This document shows positions 32,502-40,778 of a stretch of DNA of 64,000 nucleotides, piece after piece. This stretch comes from Flavihumibacter sp. ZG627 (GTDB lineage: Bacteria; Bacteroidota; Bacteroidia; Chitinophagales; Chitinophagaceae). The number at the start of each line of letters is the position of its first letter. Position 1 is the first letter of the stretch. Where the stretch lies: NCBI RefSeq assembly GCF_000814325.1, contig NZ_JPHF01000002.1, positions 372,001 through 436,000 of the forward strand, given 5' to 3'. Under the pieces are notes generated by a model. The model ran no database searches. It saw nothing but the letters and a program-made list of their open reading frames with translations, and had not been told where the DNA came from. Both the position numbers and the translations under genes were made by a program.

Positions 32502-34403
32502 TCAGTAGTGCCAGCGTACAAATGCCTCCATACCAGCGTATTGGGTTAGTCCCAGCTGCGCATATAACCTGGCGGTCTGTCCGTTTCTGTCTTCAGCACG
32601 CTGCCAGAATTCCCTGCTGTCGGATCCCTGGAATGGAACCATATCTTTCTGGCTCTGGTGGATGAAAATGCCAAAACGTTTTTTCATCATCTGGTCGGGA
32701 CTCATTGGTATGGCCATCTCGATCTCCTCGATATTCCATTCCTGCCATGCTCCCTTATACAACCATACCCAGCAATCTTCAACCCAGCTATCTCCATCGG
32801 CTTTGATGCGACGCAGACTTTCAAAAACGATATCCAGGCAAACCTTATGGGTGCCATGCGGATCGGCGAGGTCGCCTGCACAGAAAACCTGGTGAGGTTT
32901 AAGCTTGCGCAACAACTCCATCGTGATCACTACATCTTCTTCACTCATAGGTTTTTTCTCCACCCTTCCTGTTTCATAAAAGGGCAGGTTCTGGAAATGA
33001 ATATTATCATCGCTGATGCCTACATAGCGGCAGGTTGCTTTCGCTTCACATCGGCGGATCAATCCTTTGATAGCCCTGATCTCTTCCGTGTCACTATCGC
33101 TTGGTTTCTTGGTTGCGAGGAATTGTCTTGCATCTGCTTCAATACTCCTGCTCTTACTGGCATCTATACCCGATATCTCTTCAAAGCCTACAGCAAAATC
33201 GAGGAAGCGTGTTACGAACTCATCGGTAACGGCAATGTTTCCACTGGTCTGGTAGGCTACATGCACCTCATGGCCCTGGTCGTGCAGGCGCATGAACGTT
33301 CCTCCCATGCTGATGATATCATCATCGGGGTGGGGAGAAAATATCAGGCTGCGTTTTGGATAGGGGATAGATCTTTCAGGATGTGCTGGTATCACTGCAT
33401 TGGGCTTACCGCCGGGCCATCCTGTGATGGTGTCGCGAAGCATATAAAATACCTGAAGGTTAATCTCGTAAGCATCTCCTTTTTCAACCAGCAGGTCACC
33501 CAATCCGCTATCGTTATAATCGCTGTTGGTGAGTCCCAATACCGGCTTGCCAGTTTTAAGGGCAAGACTCACAACTGCTTTCTTCACCATCTTGGGTGTC
33601 CATTCTGTATCTCCGGTAAGCCAGGGTGATTTGAAACGGGTAAGCTCAGCCGCAGCGGCTTCATCCACTACAAATACTGTATCGAGATGTTGTTGGAGGA
33701 GAGAAGCGGGGATCTGTTCAGTAACATCACCTTCAACCGCCTTCTGCAATACCGGAGCTTTCATGGGTCCCCATGCCATGAGGTAAACTTTTTTGGCCTT
33801 CATGATGGTATCAATACCCATCGTTACTGCAAGCCTCGGAACCTGTGATATATTGGCGAACTCAAATGAGTTAGCGATCCTTGTTGAATTTTCGAGGGTG
33901 ATCAATCTTGTTCTTGAAAACCTGCTGCTGCCGGGTTCATTGAAACCGATATGACCATTATTACCAATACCAAGTATTTGCACATCAACGCCACCAAGGG
34001 CTTCGATCTTTGCTTCATAAGCGGCGCAGTATTTTTTGATATCCTCCTTTGGCCATTCACCATTGGGGATATAAATATTTGCGGTATCAATATCTACATG
34101 ATCAAATAGTTGCTCTTTCATGTAGCGGTTGTAACTCTGCAATGCATCATTGTCGATGGGATAGTACTCATCGAGGTTAAAGGTGACAACATTTTTAAAA
34201 CTAAGCGCTTCGTTTCGATGCATCCTCACCAGCTCTGCATAAACAGTTTTTGGAGAGGAACCGGTTGCGAGACCGAGTACGCAAAGTTTACCTTCTGCCT
34301 GCTTCTGCCGGATAGTGGCGGCTATTTCAGCAGCAATAAAAGCCGATCCCTGTTTGAGATCATTGAAGATCCGAACCGGGACCTTCTCGAATGAATCAAC
34401 CAT
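32502..34403 (-). CDS. nagB: Glucosamine-6-phosphate deaminase fused to a PIG-L family deacetylase domain
   Basis: 633 residues. The NagB domain (about 1-270) has LGLATGSSPKTVYAEL, VTFNLDEYYPI (catalytic Asp/Glu region) and LGIGNNGHIGFNEPGS. The PIG-L (LmbE-like) domain (about 350-600) starts LIFSPHPDDDIISMGGTFMR with the H-P-D-D zinc motif and has CAGDLADPHGTHKVC near its end. NagB converts glucosamine-6-phosphate to fructose-6-phosphate and ammonia. The PIG-L half belongs to GlcNAc deacetylases, so the fusion could do deacetylation and deamination in one protein (inference). Such fusions are known in Bacteroidota. The GH20 hexosaminidase gene lies upstream on the same strand, 57 bp apart. 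Confidence 0.95.
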   Translation of the reverse strand: MVDSFEKVPVRIFNDLKQGSAFIAAEIAATIRQKQAEGKLCVLGLATGSSPKTVYAELVRMHRNEALSFKNVVTFNLDEYYPIDNDALQSYNRYMKEQLFDHVDIDTANIYIPNGEWPKEDIKKYCAAYEAKIEALGGVDVQILGIGNNGHIGFNEPGSSRFSRTRLITLENSTRIANSFEFANISQVPRLAVTMGIDTIMKAKKVYLMAWGPMKAPVLQKAVEGDVTEQIPASLLQQHLDTVFVVDEAAAAELTRFKSPWLTGDTEWTPKMVKKAVVSLALKTGKPVLGLTNSDYNDSGLGDLLVEKGDAYEINLQVFYMLRDTITGWPGGKPNAVIPAHPERSIPYPKRSLIFSPHPDDDIISMGGTFMRLHDQGHEVHVAYQTSGNIAVTDEFVTRFLDFAVGFEEISGIDASKSRSIEADARQFLATKKPSDSDTEEIRAIKGLIRRCEAKATCRYVGISDDNIHFQNLPFYETGRVEKKPMSEEDVVITMELLRKLKPHQVFCAGDLADPHGTHKVCLDIVFESLRRIKADGDSWVEDCWVWLYKGAWQEWNIEEIEMAIPMSPDQMMKKRFGIFIHQSQKDMVPFQGSDSREFWQRAEDRNGQTARLYAQLGLTQYAGMEAFVRWHY

Positions 34404-34460
34404 GATAGTGTTGGTTTTTTTGTGTTGAAAGTAAGAGCCGAAGGTAATAATCTTTGTTTA

Positions 34461-36803
34461 TTAGCGTACAATGATCTCGTCTGCAAAGAGCCATGCCTTA
34501 TGTCCTGCGCCTGCCTTCCCATCGGCTATAACGCCCTGGTTACGGGCCTTTAGCCTGATGTAGCGTGCCTGTTGTTTGCCTGTATTAATTGTCATAGAAC
34601 CCATCATCAGCTCCTTCTTGTCAAACGTTTGCGTAGTTCCGGCAGTCTTAAAATTCTTTCCATCATTTGATACCTGGACTTCCAGAATCCGGGGTGCATA
34701 GATCCAGCTTCCGGGTGATTCCAGTATATGCAATTCAACGGATGAAATGGTAGTTGATCTGCCAAGATCTATTGTTGCATCCAGGTCATCACCATTGAAA
34801 CCAAGCCATTCAACGGAGTTCATTCCTTTTGCTGAACGTAATCCGTTTACCAGTCCGAATGCACCACCTTGTCCGGGGTATGATTTAGAAGGAGTATCTG
34901 CGAGAGTGATCATTTTGCCGCTGGCCTTATTTATACTAAAATCAAGCGTAACCTTAGAACTCATTGGGTTGCCATCCAGTTCGGTCCAGTAAGTAAACTT
35001 GCTGCTGCCATTGATCTTAACTGCCTGCTTATAATTATTCCTGTCGGCAGTTGTAGCACCGGGGATCTCATGGGTATAAATTGATTTTGCTTCTGCCAGC
35101 GGGCTTTCCAGTTTCACCAGCAAACCCTCATGGTTAGCCGAAGGCTCCACAGTGGCTACTGTTTCGAAATATGCCTTGCTGTAATTGGTGCCAATCAATT
35201 TGTAGAGATCGATCAGGAAAGGAATTTTCTTATCAAATGCATCCCAGCTACGTTTCTCTTTTGGGCTCCAGAGAACTTCACTCAGCGCACTGAGTCGGGG
35301 AAATATCATGTACTCTACTTTCGATGGGTTCTTCATATATTCTGTCCACACATTACCTTGCGCGCCCCAGATATAAGAATGCTTATCGGCTGGAAGTTCG
35401 GCCGGGAGCGGATCATAGCTATAGGTCTCTTCTATTGGTGTATAGGCACTGAAAGTAACCGAATCTTCATTGCGAGTTTGTGAGTGGTCGAGATACACAT
35501 AGTTGCCGGGAGTCATGATCACCTTATGATTTTCTTTTGCGGCAGCAATCCCGCCTTCTTCTCCGCGCCAGCTCATTACGACTGCATTGGGTGCAAGGCC
35601 GCCTTCCAGTATCTCATCCCAGCCAATGATGGTTCTTCCTTTTGCATTGAGAAATTTCTCCACACGCTGGATGAAATAACTCTGTAATTCATGTTCATCT
35701 TTGAGGCCCTTTTCTTTTATAAGTTGCTGGCAGAAGGCTGAGCGTTTCCAGTTGGTCTTGGGACTTTCATCGCCACCAATATGAATGTATTTTGAAGAGA
35801 AGAGAGCAAGCACTTCATCAAATACATCTTCCAGGAACTTGAATGTATTTTCTGATGGAACAAAAACATCATCGTATACGCCCCATCCCTGGATAACCTG
35901 TTTGCCTGTTGTATCGCCAGCCCATACACTTTCTTTCGGGAAGTATTTATAAGTGGCTTCTTCAGGGAAGCAGCTAAGTTCGGGATAGGCTGCAATTGCT
36001 GCAGATGCATGACCGGGTAATTCAATTTCCGGAATAATGGTGATATGCCTGCTCTCAGCATATTTAACGATCTCACGGATCTGGTCCTGGGTGTAGAATC
36101 CGCCATAGCGCAGGTTATCATTACCTGTGCCGGGATAGCGACCAATGATAGTACCATTACGGAATCCACCAACTTCTGTGAGGCGCGGATATTTCTTAAT
36201 CTCGATACGCCAGCCCTGGTCTTCGGTAAGATGCCAGTGGAAATAGTTCATCTTATGCATGGCGAGATAATCAATGTATTTCTTCACGAAATCCATTCCA
36301 AAGAAATGCCTTCCTTCATCGAGGTGCATGGAGCGATAAGCAAAGCGCGGATAATCGCGGATAGTCATAAACGGTAGTGTGAAACCAGCGTCCTTCTTAT
36401 TCTGAGCAAGTAATTGCAGCAATGTTTGTACTCCATGAAAAACACCTTCTGCATCATCGCCACCAATGAAGATCCCTTTGCTGTTCACCTGCAGTTCATA
36501 GGCGCCTGCACGTGGTTCTTTGTTGAAGAGATTATAGAGAGTGATATCAGCGATATTTCCCCCTCTGATGGTGTCGAGTTTTGTGCCATAGAGTTTCTGA
36601 ACATAGGAAGCGAGGAAGTTGGCGGACGGTTCGAGACCGCTTCCCATATTATTTATTTTGGTGGATGAATTCACCGTAAAGGATCCGGCAGTTTTAGAAA
36701 GGGTAAAGGAAACAGGCTCGGGAACGATACTATAGTTTTGAGCAGAGAGGCTGGTGGCAAGGGTGGTAGCCAGCGCCAGCAGGCAGGCGTAGATTCTCAT
36801 CAT
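34461..36803 (-). CDS. Beta-N-acetylhexosaminidase, GH20, with C-terminal F5/8-type domain
   Basis: 780 residues with a signal peptide (MMRIYACLLALATTLATSLS). The GH20b N-terminal domain (about 25-150) is followed by the catalytic barrel (about 155-500) with FHWHLTEDQGWRIEIKKYP, IPEIELPGHASAAIAAYPEL and the catalytic pair in KYIHIGGDESPKTNW (Asp-Glu at about 345). A second-half tryptophan motif is IIGWDEILEG. The C-terminus (about 640-780) resembles an F5/8 type C (discoidin) carbohydrate-binding domain: ISSVELHILESPGSWIYAPR, EVQVSNDGKNF. It removes terminal GlcNAc/GalNAc from glycans outside the cytoplasm, feeding NagB next to it. Confidence 0.96.
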   Translation of the reverse strand: MMRIYACLLALATTLATSLSAQNYSIVPEPVSFTLSKTAGSFTVNSSTKINNMGSGLEPSANFLASYVQKLYGTKLDTIRGGNIADITLYNLFNKEPRAGAYELQVNSKGIFIGGDDAEGVFHGVQTLLQLLAQNKKDAGFTLPFMTIRDYPRFAYRSMHLDEGRHFFGMDFVKKYIDYLAMHKMNYFHWHLTEDQGWRIEIKKYPRLTEVGGFRNGTIIGRYPGTGNDNLRYGGFYTQDQIREIVKYAESRHITIIPEIELPGHASAAIAAYPELSCFPEEATYKYFPKESVWAGDTTGKQVIQGWGVYDDVFVPSENTFKFLEDVFDEVLALFSSKYIHIGGDESPKTNWKRSAFCQQLIKEKGLKDEHELQSYFIQRVEKFLNAKGRTIIGWDEILEGGLAPNAVVMSWRGEEGGIAAAKENHKVIMTPGNYVYLDHSQTRNEDSVTFSAYTPIEETYSYDPLPAELPADKHSYIWGAQGNVWTEYMKNPSKVEYMIFPRLSALSEVLWSPKEKRSWDAFDKKIPFLIDLYKLIGTNYSKAYFETVATVEPSANHEGLLVKLESPLAEAKSIYTHEIPGATTADRNNYKQAVKINGSSKFTYWTELDGNPMSSKVTLDFSINKASGKMITLADTPSKSYPGQGGAFGLVNGLRSAKGMNSVEWLGFNGDDLDATIDLGRSTTISSVELHILESPGSWIYAPRILEVQVSNDGKNFKTAGTTQTFDKKELMMGSMTINTGKQQARYIRLKARNQGVIADGKAGAGHKAWLFADEIIVR

Positions 36804-36824
36804 TTTGATTGTTTATTCCGGGTG

Positions 36825-36832
36825 CAAAAATA
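36825..36832 (-). promoter_or_regulatory. Candidate -7 box (TATTTTTG) for the GH20 gene
   Basis: The minus strand reads TATTTTTG, an exact TAnnTTTG match, 21 bp before the ATG. It is part of the T tract of the terminator just upstream (36826-36860), so terminator and promoter overlap. No -33 element was found, so confidence is limited. Confidence 0.35.
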
Positions 36833-36860
36833 AAGACCGGCACTTTAGGAAACCGGTCTT
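36826..36860 (-). terminator. Rho-independent terminator of the CocE/NonD hydrolase gene
   Basis: Arms AAGACCGG (36833-36840) and CCGGTCTT (36853-36860) with a 12-base loop. On the minus strand the hairpin is followed by TTATTTTT. It lies 22 bp after the hydrolase stop. Confidence 0.75.
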
Positions 36861-36881
36861 AAAATTATCTTTTATGCATTC

Positions 36882-38765
36882 TTATTTAACAACGGGTAAT
36901 AAGATGGCGGAGGAATTGGCAGCATCGTGGTGAATGCGGATGGTAGCCTTTTTGAAATCGCTGTCTTTGGCTTCATAGATATTCAGGAACTGCTGAGGGT
37001 TACGATCCATCAGTGGGAACCAGCTACTCTGGATCTGTACCATGAGGCGATGTCCTTTTTTGAAGGTATGGGCAACATCAGGAAGTTCAAATTTAACGCG
37101 TTCAACGGCATTAGGTTTAAAGGCCACCGGGGTCTCAAAACTCTTGCGGAATTTGCCGCGCATGATCTCACCACGTACCAGCATCTGGTAGCCCCCCATG
37201 GGGTACGATTCATCATCAGACCGGTTTCCCTCATAGCGGAAATCATCCGGGAAAACATCCACCAGCTTAACAACGAAGTCGGCATCGGTGCTGCTGATGC
37301 TTACGAGGAGATCGGCAATCAATGGTCCGGCCAGGGTAAGGTCCTGCTCAAGTACTGCTGTCTGGAAGGTAAGCACATCGGGCCTTCTGCTGGCAAAACG
37401 CTGGTCATCGGTCATGTACTCACGGGTGCGGTTGAAATGAACATCTTCGGTATAGGGAACAGGTTTGGCAGGGTCGCTTATATATTCGCTCGGGGCAGCT
37501 TTGCCTACCGGTTTTGTATATGCGAGAGAGCCATCGGGCTGCAGATAGATAGCTGTTTCTTTCATTGGTGCTGGTGGCCAGTTCTCAAACTGGCGCCATT
37601 TGTTTTCACCCGTGAAGAAAATGGTTGCTTCTGCCAGTGCGGGGGCAGCACCCTGTTGCTTGAGGTGATAATTAAAGAAAGGGATCTCTATATTGTTCTG
37701 GTACCATTCTGCTGTTCTGCTATCAAAATGAACATTGCCGAGATAGCTGCCATCGGCTCGGCTCCATTGCCCGTGGTACCATGGGCCCATCACCAGTTTA
37801 CTATTGGTATTACTGCTTTGTTTTTCTATAGCCTTGTAAAGATTCCAGGCACCGAAAACATCTTCTGCGTCAAAAGTTCCACCCACAGTCAGCATAGCTG
37901 GTTTGATATCAACCATAGCCCGGCGTGCATCTCTTGCTTTCCAGAAATCATCATAGTTGGGATGTGCATAGAGATCTTTCCAGAATTTTATACTGTCGCC
38001 GGTAAGCTTCATGAAATTGGGAAGAGCGCCAATTTCCAGGAAAGTTTTGTAATTATCGTTGCGAGGAATTTTAAGTGCGTTAACAGGAACTTTGGTGGTG
38101 GGATTTGGGCGTGGGTAACCGAATCCGCCGGCATAGAAATTAAATCCGTCCATGATGGCGAGGGCGCCATTGTGGTGGAAGTCGTCACCAATAAACCAGT
38201 CCGTAACCGGTGCCTGAGGACTAACGGCTTTCAGTGCCGGGTGTGCGCTTGCCGCCGCCATGGTGGAGTAGAATCCGGGATAGGAAATTCCCATCACTCC
38301 AACACGGCCATTATTATTGGTGATATTTTTTGTGAGCCAGTCGATAGTATCATAGGTGTCACTTGCTTCATCAATATCTGTCTTCGCTTTTTTGTCTTTT
38401 ATGAAAGGTCTTACATCAACAAATTCACCTTCGCTCATCCACCGGCCTCTCACATCCTGCAGAACGATGATATAGCCTTCGCGCATATAGTATCTCCAGT
38501 GATTATCCCAGAAGTTGCGGTACCTGTCTTCGCCATAGGGTGCGCAGGAGTATGGAGTTCTTGTCATGAGAACGGGATGTTTCTCCGACTGGTCTTTTGG
38601 TGAATAGATGGCAGTGAAGAGTTTGGTGCCATCGCGCATAGGGATCATTGTTTCTGTTTTCACATAGTTATCACGGATCCAGGCGGAGTCGAGTGTGTAT
38701 TGGGTCTGTGCCTGTGAAATCAAAACAGTGAATAAGGCCAACAGAATGAAAATGGATTTTCTCAT
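36882..38765 (-). CDS. Exported CocE/NonD family hydrolase (X-Pro dipeptidyl-peptidase-like)
   Basis: 627 residues from ATG 38765, giving the signal peptide MRKSIFILLALFTVLISQAQ; the frame is open further upstream but without sense. The alpha/beta hydrolase part has KHPVLMTRTPYSCAPYGEDR, IIVLQDVRGRWMSEGEF, the nucleophile GISYPGFYSTMAAAS and VGGTFDAEDVFGAWNLY. The C-terminal jelly-roll (about 400-627) contains LTLAGPLIADLLVSISSTDA, DFVVKLVDVFPD, the XPDDP C-terminal domain. Known relatives are cocaine esterase, glutaryl-7-ACA acylase and Xaa-Pro dipeptidyl-peptidase; substrate here open. Periplasmic or surface. Confidence 0.94.
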   Translation of the reverse strand: MRKSIFILLALFTVLISQAQTQYTLDSAWIRDNYVKTETMIPMRDGTKLFTAIYSPKDQSEKHPVLMTRTPYSCAPYGEDRYRNFWDNHWRYYMREGYIIVLQDVRGRWMSEGEFVDVRPFIKDKKAKTDIDEASDTYDTIDWLTKNITNNNGRVGVMGISYPGFYSTMAAASAHPALKAVSPQAPVTDWFIGDDFHHNGALAIMDGFNFYAGGFGYPRPNPTTKVPVNALKIPRNDNYKTFLEIGALPNFMKLTGDSIKFWKDLYAHPNYDDFWKARDARRAMVDIKPAMLTVGGTFDAEDVFGAWNLYKAIEKQSSNTNSKLVMGPWYHGQWSRADGSYLGNVHFDSRTAEWYQNNIEIPFFNYHLKQQGAAPALAEATIFFTGENKWRQFENWPPAPMKETAIYLQPDGSLAYTKPVGKAAPSEYISDPAKPVPYTEDVHFNRTREYMTDDQRFASRRPDVLTFQTAVLEQDLTLAGPLIADLLVSISSTDADFVVKLVDVFPDDFRYEGNRSDDESYPMGGYQMLVRGEIMRGKFRKSFETPVAFKPNAVERVKFELPDVAHTFKKGHRLMVQIQSSWFPLMDRNPQQFLNIYEAKDSDFKKATIRIHHDAANSSAILLPVVK

Positions 38766-38855
38766 GTTGAATATATTGTTTGAAAAAGATGAGGGCTTAA
38801 AAATACTGATTTGATGGGTCAAAATGCCTTACTTTGAAATTCAAATTCTGTATAC

Positions 38856-39890
38856 ATGTTATTGCGAAGAAAATTTCTGCAGCAGTCGCTGCTTGGTTCA
38901 TTGGGTGTATTGATCGGTAAAGAGCAACTGCGTGCCAGCCCGGTTGGCGGAAAACTGGGGAAAGCATCCGGTCCGGTGGTGATCTCCACCTGGGCGCCCA
39001 ATGCAAAGGCCAATGCGGCTGCATGGCAAGTTCTTGCAGCAAATGGAAGGGCACTGGATGCGCTTGAAAAAGGTATCCATGTAACTGAGGCTGATCCAAC
39101 CGACCAGAGTGTTGGATACGGCGGACTACCTGACAGGGATGGAAAGGTTACGGTGGACAGCTGTGTGATGGATGAGTGGGGTAATTGTGGTGCCGTGATG
39201 TGCCTGGAACATATTCTGCATCCTGTTTCAGTTGCCAGGCTGGTGATGGAGAGAACACCGCATGTACAACTGGTAGGTGAAGGTGCGCTAAAGTTCGCGC
39301 TGGAGCAGGGTTTCAGCAAGACCAACCTGCTGACACCCGAAGCGGAGAAAGCCTGGCGCAACTGGTTGAAGACCTCCAGGTATGATCCGATGATCACTGT
39401 TGAACATCTCGAAGAAAGAAATAAAAAGAATAAGAAAAAGCCCGGGCAGCAGCATGACCATGATACCATTGGGATGCTTGCTCTTGATAGTAATGGTAAT
39501 TTAAGTGGTGCCTGTTCCACCAGTGGTATGGCTTTCAAGATGAATGGAAGGGTGGGCGACTCGCCAATTATTGGTGCCGGATTATTTGTAGACAACGAGG
39601 TAGGTGCAGCAACGGCAACAGGCGTGGGAGAAGAAATTGTCAGGATCTGTGGTTCACATACTATAGTAGAGATGATGCGCGCGGGGCATTCACCTGAGGA
39701 AGCCTGTAAGAAAGCAGTGGAGCGGATTGTGAAGCGGAATGGCCTGCAGAAGGCAAAAGAGATACAGGCTGGTTTTATTGCTATCAACAAACAGGGTGAG
39801 GTTGGTGCTTATTCACTTATAGATGGATTTAACTATGCAGTGCATACCGAGAGTGGGCCTTATACAAAAAATGCAAAATTCTTAATCTGA
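38856..39890 (+). CDS. N4-(beta-N-acetylglucosaminyl)-L-asparaginase (glycosylasparaginase)
   Basis: 344 residues. The N-terminus MLLRRKFLQQSLLGSLGVLI is Tat-like (RRKFLQ), so the enzyme is probably exported. Ntn-hydrolase features: PVVISTWAPNAKANAAAWQV, SVGYGGLPDRDGKVTVDSCV, and the self-cleavage site with catalytic Thr in HDTIGMLALDSNGNLSGACS (about residue 204). STSGMAFKMNGRVGDSPIIG, AGLFVDNEVGAATATGVGEE and RAGHSPEEACKKAVERI follow. The enzyme cuts the GlcNAc-Asn bond of N-glycans. Next to GH20 and NagB this suggests glycoprotein breakdown. The CutC gene starts 18 bp later. Confidence 0.95.
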   Translation: MLLRRKFLQQSLLGSLGVLIGKEQLRASPVGGKLGKASGPVVISTWAPNAKANAAAWQVLAANGRALDALEKGIHVTEADPTDQSVGYGGLPDRDGKVTVDSCVMDEWGNCGAVMCLEHILHPVSVARLVMERTPHVQLVGEGALKFALEQGFSKTNLLTPEAEKAWRNWLKTSRYDPMITVEHLEERNKKNKKKPGQQHDHDTIGMLALDSNGNLSGACSTSGMAFKMNGRVGDSPIIGAGLFVDNEVGAATATGVGEEIVRICGSHTIVEMMRAGHSPEEACKKAVERIVKRNGLQKAKEIQAGFIAINKQGEVGAYSLIDGFNYAVHTESGPYTKNAKFLI

Positions 39891-39908
39891 TCATTTCAAG
39901 CACTTACA

Positions 39909-40637
39909 ATGGATTATATACTTGAAGTGATTGCTTTCAATATTGAAAGTTGTAAGATCATAGAGGAGGCAGGAGGGGGAAGGATAGAACTCTGTGCCAA
40001 TCCACTTGAAGGAGGCACAACTGTTTCGTATGGAATGATGAAGGCAGCGAGGGAGGCGGCAACAATTCCTATATTCCCAATCATCAGGCCGAGGGGAGGA
40101 GATTTCCATTATAACGATGAAGAGTATTCGATCATGCTTTCCGATATCAGGCTGGCAAAAGATAGCGGAATGGATGGGGTAGTGATAGGTATGCTCACCA
40201 GGGAAGGGTCCATTGATTTTCCAAAGATCGCTGCCATGGTGGAACTTGCCTACCCAATGGAAGTAACTTTTCACCGTGCATTCGACAGGGTGAAGGATCC
40301 GCTTGAATCGTTGGAGAAAGTGATTGAGGCCGGCTGCAACCGGATACTGACATCAGGAGGGCGGGATACAGTAGAGCAGGGCATATCACCATTGCAGGAA
40401 TGGATCAAAGCTGCTGACGACCGCATTATCATACTACCGGGCTCGGGCATACGCTCAACTAATATTGGTGCCATTGCCGCTGCAACCGGTCTTCGCGAGT
40501 TTCACAGCTCTGCCCGCACCCTGAAGCAAACCACAATGCTCTGGCATAATGAAAATATGAACGAAGGAATGGATCAGTGGACGGTGGATGGAGAGGAGGT
40601 TAGGAAGATGTGGGAGGCAATAGGCAATAGGCAATAG
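39909..40637 (+). CDS. cutC: CutC family protein
   Basis: 242 residues. Start MDYILEVIAFNIESCKIIEE, then RIELCANPLEGGTTVSYGMM, FPIIRPRGGDFHYNDEEYSI, DGVVIGMLTREGSIDF, VTFHRAFDRVKDPLESLEKV, CNRILTSGGRDTVEQG and IIILPGSGIRSTNIGAIAAA are the CutC TIM-barrel motifs in order. CutC was named for copper homeostasis in E. coli, but that role is disputed, and many Bacteroidota copies sit with glycan genes, as here after the glycosylasparaginase. Cytoplasmic. Ends just inside the repeat region at 40613-40630. Confidence 0.95.
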   Translation: MDYILEVIAFNIESCKIIEEAGGGRIELCANPLEGGTTVSYGMMKAAREAATIPIFPIIRPRGGDFHYNDEEYSIMLSDIRLAKDSGMDGVVIGMLTREGSIDFPKIAAMVELAYPMEVTFHRAFDRVKDPLESLEKVIEAGCNRILTSGGRDTVEQGISPLQEWIKAADDRIIILPGSGIRSTNIGAIAAATGLREFHSSARTLKQTTMLWHNENMNEGMDQWTVDGEEVRKMWEAIGNRQ

Positions 40638-40752
40638 AAGTAGACAATATCCAATAAATAAAGGCTGCCAGAATGCTGGCAGCCTTTCTCTATTTTCATT
40701 CTATTCTATGCTCTATTTTCTACTATTCCATTCACTATTGCCTATTGCCTCC
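40613..40752. repeat. 18-bp inverted repeat flanking the cutC/pyk terminator
   Basis: GGAGGCAATAGGCAATAG at 40613-40630 and its exact reverse complement CTATTGCCTATTGCCTCC at 40735-40752. The left arm is followed by a third GCAATAG copy. The terminator hairpin lies in the middle, so the transcript of cutC could form a long outer stem around it. The right arm is followed by a CCATCCCT/CCATCTCT run. Confidence 0.75.
40660..40687. terminator. Bidirectional terminator between cutC and pyk
   Basis: Perfect 12-bp arms AAAGGCTGCCAG (40660-40671) and CTGGCAGCCTTT (40676-40687) with loop AATG. T-rich sequence follows on both strands. The two genes converge here. Confidence 0.88.
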
Positions 40753-40778
40753 TTCCATCCCTCCATCTCTCCATCCCT

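Noticed and set aside
32658-33629. 323-codon plus-strand frame opposite nagB
   Set aside because: Shadow of the NagB-PIG-L coding region; no domain or signal sense, and the real gene has catalytic motifs across the same bases.
36927-38603. 558-codon plus-strand frame antisense to the CocE/NonD hydrolase gene
   Set aside because: It lies entirely opposite a well-supported family gene in the matching shadow frame, has an odd residue mix and no recognisable domain.
38819-39790. 323-codon minus-strand frame opposite the glycosylasparaginase gene
   Set aside because: Low-complexity Ser/Pro/Leu-rich translation typical of an antisense shadow; the plus-strand gene has clear catalytic motifs.
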